A stretch of 64,000 nt of DNA from contig JAWRVZ010000016.1 of the NCBI GenBank assembly GCA_037043235.1, positions 5,935,001 to 5,999,000 of the forward strand. The letters are read 5' to 3'. The notes below the pieces were generated by a model, which ran no database searches, was not told the DNA's origin, and saw only the letters and a program-made list of their open reading frames with translations. Of this stretch, positions 58,302 to 64,000 are shown in pieces (position 1 is the stretch's first letter; the number at the start of each line of letters is the position of its first letter). The position numbers and the translations under genes are program-made. Origin of the DNA: Rhodeus uyekii. Lineage: Eukaryota > Chordata > Actinopteri > Cypriniformes > Acheilognathidae.

Positions 58302-61300
58302 CTAGTATTTCCTCAGAAGTTCAGCAAACACCCTTTCTGGTCCTGGGTGATGTAACCGATCGTTATAATCCTTGATTATCAGTTTGGTGATCAGGTGACG
58401 TGAGTCGAGGACAATAGGATGTATAGCATCTTCCTCTAGCTGGCTGTGATGACGGAGACGACCACCAACGCGTATGAGTTTAGTGTCTTCATCAAATTCA
58501 GGAGCTAAGCAAAGCAAGTGACTGTTTCTTGGTAATGATTTGCCTGCACTGAGGTAAGACAGTTTGTCTGGAAATGAATCATTTTGGCTTTGACGGAGGA
58601 TTGCAAGCTCTGCCTCTTTGTAATCATCTGCTGTTGGGTTATCGGTGGCCACCCCATTAGCATGATGAATATAAGCCTTCTGTAACTCTGTGAGTGTATG
58701 GTATTTCTGTGGATCAGGAGTGGGTGGAGAGGAGACTGATAGACCACAGAAGATGGGCTTTCTCAGTTCACTGTCTTGCTCAGTGGTTATTAACTGCTGC
58801 ATCTCTGGCCAGTGATCAGGCATTTGCTTTAGAAAATTTGGACCTCTATTCCATCTGCTCACATGGCCTATGTCACAGAGTAATTTTCCCCTCTGCAGGG
58901 TTCTCTTTTGATGGTACATACCTCCAGTTATCAGACTCGGTGAGTTCCTGGATTTCTGCCACTCGCTTGCCTACAAACACTTTAAAACGTCATGAGGGTG
59001 ATAACAGCCATGTAAGTACAGTTGTGGAGTCAGACCACAGAGTAACACTGTGTATGGGTAAAGTTAGCTCTGCCTTCAGCACTTTGGCGAGTTGTGCACC
59101 TGTGAGTGCTGCACTTAACTCCAACAGTGGAATGGATTGCTGTTTTCTCGGGGCTACCCGAGATCTAGCTGCTACAAATGACACTTCCACTCTATCTTCA
59201 GGGTTCTTAGTTCGTAAGTAGGCCACGGAACCATAGGCTTGCTCTGAAGCATCGCAGAAAATGTGATGTCTCATGCTGGTAGGGTGATCTAGTTCTTTAC
59301 TGCAGTAACACCTCGGCAAAACAATGTCCTGTAAACCATCCAGTTGACTCTCCCAAGCTTTCCATAAGTGCAACAGGTCCTCAGGCAGCCGTGGATCATC
59401 CCACTCTCTTTTTTTGTCCCATACTGTTACGCACGAAGTGCGAATTGTGTGTTATGTGTGTGTGTGTGTGTGTGGGTGTTCTGTTTCTTGTTTTCCAGCG
59501 TTCATTGGACCTCCTGGCGATGACGCTTCAGATTGAACAACCAATCCAAATCTCTCACCATCCATAAGAATCCGGTTCGCCTTCGTGTGATCAGCGTTGC
59601 ACGCTCATTTGCTGTTCGTTTAAAACTTTGTTGTTCTGTGACATTGTGTTTTAACCCCGTGTATGTTGTTCTAATAGTTTGATTACGTCTCATGTCTTTT
59701 GGTTGCTAAATGTGTTATTTACCGTTCCTAGTCTTTTTGGTTAAACACTCTGTGTAAACCGGGAAGTGGGGGATAGGTAAGTATGTCGCGACATACCTAG
59801 TGCACCATGTAGGACATGTTATGATTTTGTATTAGACACATCAGTTTAGTGAGAATGCCACCTTTTGTATGTTTTGTTATTGTTAGTTAGTGTGGTTTAG
59901 TTAGGGCGTTTGACGCTGAAGATTATTTCTTTTGGGATTTTCTTTTGGTTGATAGATAGCTTAGTTGATTAAATTCAGTTAGTTGTGTTTTTGTTATGTT
60001 TATTTCTTTCATTTGGCATACCTTCACTGAGCCATTGTATGCTGCTCTGAGATCGAACAACAGTTGGTAGATGGCTGATGACTGATGGATCATTGCTCGC
60101 CCACTGTCTTAGATCAAATCCTCCTGAGCTTAATAGGCTGCAGAGTCCATCAATGTGACCTTTCGCTGTCTCACTGGAAGTAAAACTCTGCAGGCAGTTG
60201 TCAACGTAGAAAGACTTTTCCACTGAGAACCGTGTCTCTTCAGACTCACTGTGATCTTGGATGTGTTTCTGCAAAGCAAACGTTGCACAACAAGGACTGC
60301 ATGTTGTTCCAAATGGAAGTACTTGCCATTCATACACGTCTGGTGGCTTGTCTTTCTGAAGATTTCTCCAAATGAATCTTAGTAGAGGTTTGTCTTCAGG
60401 TAAAAGGCATACCTGATGAAACATGCCTCGAATGCCACTACTAACTGCGATAGAATGTTCTCGGAATCGCAGCAGAACTGACAGAAGAGAAGGACTGAGT
60501 GGAGGACCTGGGAGTAAGTAATCGTTCAGGTTGTGGCCTTGGTATACAAATGAACCGTTGAAGACAACCCTTTTCTTTCCATTATGCTCCACTAGATGAT
60601 GTGGAATGTACCAGCTCTCTCTGGAACTATCCACCTGTTCAGGAGTGAGCTTTGTAACGTAACCAGCTTGCTGTAATCTGACAATCTCCTCTTGGTAGGC
60701 TGCCGCTTGATCAGGATTCTTGTTCAGTCGATTCTCTATTCCCCTTAGCTGTGGCAGGACAGCTTCTTTGGGTGCATGCAGGTGTGGCTTACCTTTAGCA
60801 CGCAGAAGAGGGGTAGCATAGCGCTGGATCCCACTGACATCCATTCTCACAGTTTTGTCTTGGAGGAGTTGAATGGACTCTTGGTCTTGTCTTGACCTTG
60901 TTAGTATCTTTTCATCCCTATATGGAAGAATGTCCATTTTCCAGAGTTTCTCCACATTTGCATATAGGTCGTTACTGGGCCGTAAGCTGGTGAAAAGACA
61001 CTGCTGTGGAGAAAGTCTGCTGGTTAGTTCTTGTGCAGGCCCCTGAAGTTTCCATCCTAGACTTGTTCTCACCGCAGCAGGGCCGCCAGGTGGGCCCAGT
61101 CTTACTGGTTCTATCGGCATGATGAGATGAGGGCAGTCTGAGCCAATTAGAACAACTGGTTTCACTTTGTGAAGATGCTGTAGTGGCAGACCTGCAAGAT
61201 GCTTGTACTTCTTCTGGAGTAGCTTGACAGGATGAGTGTACTCTGCTAAACCCAGGCTGCTGGCTGTGAAGGCACTCCGTATCCTGAAAGCTTTGCGAGG

Positions 61301-61408
61301 GTTAGACATTGAAGACACGGTGAAGGTTACCGCTGCCCCGTGAATAGTCTGTGTATCTTGCCTGACTGTTCGAAAAACCAAATCCTCTGGCTGTCCCTTT
61401 AGATTCAA
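58302..61408 (-). pseudogene. BEL/Pao pol, inverted copy, with an insertion
   Basis: 61408 to about 60020 encodes the reverse transcriptase (SSGIRGMFHQVC, with the catalytic Asp changed to Gly, and SFYVDNCLQS). The RNase H part follows at 59373-58990, a short shift comes at about 58985, and the zinc region runs to the shared TAG at 58302-58304. About 190 bp between them is replaced by a foreign segment (59424-60019). Confidence 0.75.
59424..60019. mobile_element. Foreign insertion in BEL pol
   Basis: About 596 bp with no match to the plus copy. It replaces pol positions equivalent to about 38915-39105. It starts CTGTTACGCACGAAG and contains a (TG)n run at 59457-59474. It could be an LTR fragment; no target duplication is visible because host bases were lost. 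Confidence 0.5.
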
Positions 61409-61833
61409 TTATTTCTCTGCTCCGTCTAAGATAATGGTCCTCTCTGACCAATCATCTAGAATGGCATATGCCACCATGGATTTGTTACCATTTCGGAGCA
61501 AAACTTTAGTCACTTTCAGCAGAGTTTTGTTGTCACAGGTTGGACGATCCACATACAAGACTGCACTGGCTGGTACTGATTCTTCAGTGACTTTGCCCTG
61601 CTCATTTACATCGTGTAAGGCCAGTGTTTCCTGCTGCAAGCTGAACAAAGGGCTTTCAGTGTGCAATTGGCAGCATGATGGCCACGCCCACAGCGCCAGC
61701 ATCTATTTTGGCCTTTAATTCAAGTCATCTTCTGCTCCTTGTTAAGCAGCTTGAAGTTCTCACATGCATTGAGGAAATGTCTGTTGTTGTCGCAGTATGG
61801 ACAGTACAAGCATTCATCACTTCTCTCTTAGCA
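61409..61833 (-). pseudogene. BEL/Pao zinc knuckle and protease part, inverted copy
   Basis: Minus-strand frame 61702-61409 with VAYAILDDWSERTII, where DDGS of the other copy reads DDWS, and the shared TAA at 61409-61411. The knuckle region lies at 61680-61800. Confidence 0.6.
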
Positions 61834-62992
61834 CAGAATCAGAAAGAGCTTTATTGCCAAGTGTGCTTGCACACACAAGGAATTTGTCTTGGTATTGAAG
61901 CTTCCAGTGCACATATACAACACAACATGAGTTTACATAGCAAATAACAATAGCAATACATAACATACACAGTACATGTGGTCACATGCTGGGATTTTTT
62001 GTATGGAGTGAGAGAGGGGATCGACTGTCAGCCATAACATCCGTCTGCATTGTTTTTCTTCCCCTGCGCTCTGCCCAGCATTTTATCTCTTATTAATTCA
62101 ACTGTTCAAGATTGAAATAGCCTGTGGAAAGAAACTGTTCCTGTGCCTAGATGTTCTAGTGGCCAGTGATCGTAGTCGCCGTCCTGACGGTAACAGTTCA
62201 AACAGGGTGTTTCCAGGGTGAGCAGAGTCTGTGATGATTTTTCTTTTTCCCTCTGGAAGAGTACAGGTCCTGGAGGGCTGGCAGGGAAGCACCAATAATC
62301 CTCTCTGCAGTCCGGATTGTGCGATGTAGTCTCCCAATGTCAGATTTGGTAGCTGAACCAAACCAGACAGAGATGGAGGTGCACAAAACTGACTCAATGA
62401 CGGCCGAGTAGAACTGTATCAGCAGCTCCTGTGGGAGGTGGAGCTTCCTCAGCTGACGAAGGAAGTACAGTCTCTGCTGAGCCTTTTTTTCAATGGAGTC
62501 AATGTGATTGTTCCACTTCAGGTCCTGAGAGATGGTGGTGCCCAGGAACCTGAATGACTCCACTGCTGCCACTGTGCTGTTCATGATGGTGAGTGGAGGT
62601 AGAGCAGGGCTGTTCCTCCTGAAGTCCACTATCATCTCCACCGTTTTGAGCGTGTTGACCTCAAGGTTGTTATAACTGCACCAGACAGCCAGTTTTTCAA
62701 CCTCTAGTCTGTAAGCAGACTCGTCACCATTTCGGATGAGGCCGATGGCGGTGGTGTCGTCTGCAAATTTCAGGAGCTTCACAGAAGGGTCTTTAGAAGT
62801 GCAGTCATTGGTGTACAGGGAGAAGAGCAGTGGGGAGAGAACACACGACTTCATGACCACAGATGTGAGAGCGACAGGTCTGTAGTCATTAAGTCCAGTG
62901 ATTTGGGGGTTTTTTGGGACAGGAATGATGGTGGAGCGTTTGAAGCAACGGGGAACTTCACACTGCTCCAATGATCTATTGAAGATCCGCGT
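61834..62992 (-). mobile_element. Nested L2/CR1-type LINE, inverted copy
   Basis: Same insertion point and the same internal fusion (VVMKSC joined to VLSPLLFSLY) as in 35961-37098. It keeps KFADDTTAIGL and LLIQFYSAVIESVLCTSISV. A longer 3' coding part (GRLHRTIRTAERIIGASLP) is present that is missing from the plus copy. Confidence 0.75.
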
Positions 62993-63562
62993 GATTTAGA
63001 TGAATGAGCAGTTTAGATGAATGAACTGGTGATACTGGTCTGGCCTTTGGTTTCTCTGTACCAAGGAGGATGGTAGTGGGTTTTCGTGGTGGCCTGGAAT
63101 CTTTCCTGAACTCCCTTCTCTGCCCTGATGAAACATGAGACTGATTGGTATAGTCAGTGTGGTCACCCTGAACCTGAAGCTCGTACTCAAGCCAATCTGC
63201 AAAGTCCAATAATGTGGGGATAGTAACTTGAAGAGGATGTATGTATCTCTTAAAACTGGACCTGAGATCATGAGGCAGTTTGCTCATCAGTCTGGACACA
63301 TGTGACCCACACGCCAGCTCAACACTGCCTTTCTGGCCCAGCTGTTCCAACATACTAAGTAGGGAACGCACTTGTAGTCCAAACAAGCCGAAAAGCTTTG
63401 GTATCTCCACAGAGAATATTCTGTCCATCCATCAGTTCTGCAATGCGTTGTAAGGCTATCTGATGGGGCTGTCCATACATGTTATTGAGGGCTCTCATAG
63501 TGTTCATGAATGGAAAGCTTGAGTTACTGTATGAGTCTGCCACATGTAGTGCTTCTTCCAAC
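62993..63562 (-). pseudogene. BEL/Pao gag (DUF1759-like), inverted copy
   Basis: MNTMRALNNMYGQPHQIALQ at 63510, then a 1-nt shift near 63420. LLSMLEQLGQKGSVELACGS through LPHDLRSSFKRYIHPLQVTI is uninterrupted where the plus copy has its MSKLMSKAS duplication. LINE insertion is at 62992. Confidence 0.65.
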
Positions 63563-64000
63563 TAACGTGCACGAGCTCTGCGCATGCGCATTCATACTGT
63601 GGCGCGCACGGCCGAACTAAGATGTAAACAACTTGAGCGCATGCGCAATATGGTATCTGTGGTATACGGCCGTGTATCTGTCACTATACAGAGAATATAC
63701 AGAATACCGACCGTGAATAAAATATAGAAACATAATGGTAGTAATGTCTAAGCAACAACATATGATCTGTAAACAACCTTAAATGTAAACATGGTCACAG
63801 ACGGAATAGCGCTTATCGTGTATATTCAACAGTTATGTGATTACTTACAGTGTAAGGCACGCACATGCACAATATATAAAACCTCTAAGATTTGCACTAA
63901 TACCCAGTATTTAACTCTAGAAACTATGTACAAACTTCAGCCGATCTCTTTTCCCTTTAACATGCGTCAGCTCTCCTCTCAGTCACTTAGTGAACTTCGA
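63563..64000 (-). repeat. BEL/Pao 5' LTR (partial, window edge)
   Basis: Reverse complement of the 5' LTR at 34930-35380, with the same deletion junction after CACGTTA. It continues beyond the window. Confidence 0.8.

Larger units (their letters stand above)
56517..64000 (-). mobile_element. BEL/Pao LTR retrotransposon, inverted copy, runs off the window
   Basis: A minus-strand copy of the element at 34864. The host flank GTCAC at 56512-56516 is the reverse complement of the GTGAC flank of the other copies, so this is the same insertion in an inverted duplicate. It shares with the plus copy the nested LINE, the 5' LTR truncation and three stop codons. It retains a full 3' LTR and the end of pol. 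Confidence 0.85.

Overview
The window looks like a repeat-rich teleost fish chromosome segment, probably cyprinid-like. This is inferred from the transposon mix (Harbinger, hAT, L2/CR1-type and I/Nimb-type LINEs, BEL/Pao and gypsy-like LTR elements), the short 70-78 nt introns and a secreted protein with a ZP-N-like module. No host RNA gene, CRISPR array or bacterial-style operon is visible.

The core is a degenerate tandem array of a two-gene unit. Each unit holds, on the minus strand, a four-exon gene for a secreted protein. Its parts are a signal peptide, an acidic leader, a ZP-N-like cysteine module, 5 to 11 copies of a roughly 37-residue Pro/Tyr/Lys/Trp repeat, and a Cys-containing tail. 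The four copies are ZP-A 8145-11640, ZP-B 22943-26098, ZP-C 29851-34168 and ZP-D 44975-49289. Reading frames and splice sites of A and D are intact. B has a 2-nt frameshift near its C-terminus. C has two nonsense codons. Converging on each ZP gene is a plus-strand gene of unknown identity that starts with a 31-nt exon encoding MENQRTTFQP. Its exons are duplicated with the units and often broken. The starts of the two genes face away from each other across a shared intergenic region, so adjacent units are divergently promoted.

Layout: 1-3192 Harbinger elements; 3193-12150 unit 1, interrupted by a LINE; 12150-19790 insertion-rich spacer (foldback satellite element, hAT MITE carrying a tRNA-Ser relic, L2/CR1-type LINE); 19790-26942 unit 2; 26943-34168 unit 3, whose plus-strand gene is cut by a Harbinger element; 34864-41667 a BEL/Pao element with a LINE nested in its gag region; 41812-49289 unit 4; 49985-50670 a solo LTR of the same BEL/Pao family at the equivalent site; 50815-51407 start of unit 5, cut by a gypsy-like fragment; 52446-55285 AT-rich sequence with little recognisable; 55440-64000 an inverted copy of the unit-start region plus BEL/Pao element.

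The insertions order the duplications. The I/Nimb LINE in intron 1 is in all four ZP genes, so it predates the array. The BEL/Pao insertion is absent from unit 2 and sits at the same nucleotide in the unit 3/4 boundary, the unit 4/5 boundary (as a solo LTR) and the inverted arm. The two long BEL copies share a nested LINE, a 5' LTR deletion and three stop codons, so one was copied from the other, or both from a defective ancestor, by segmental duplication.
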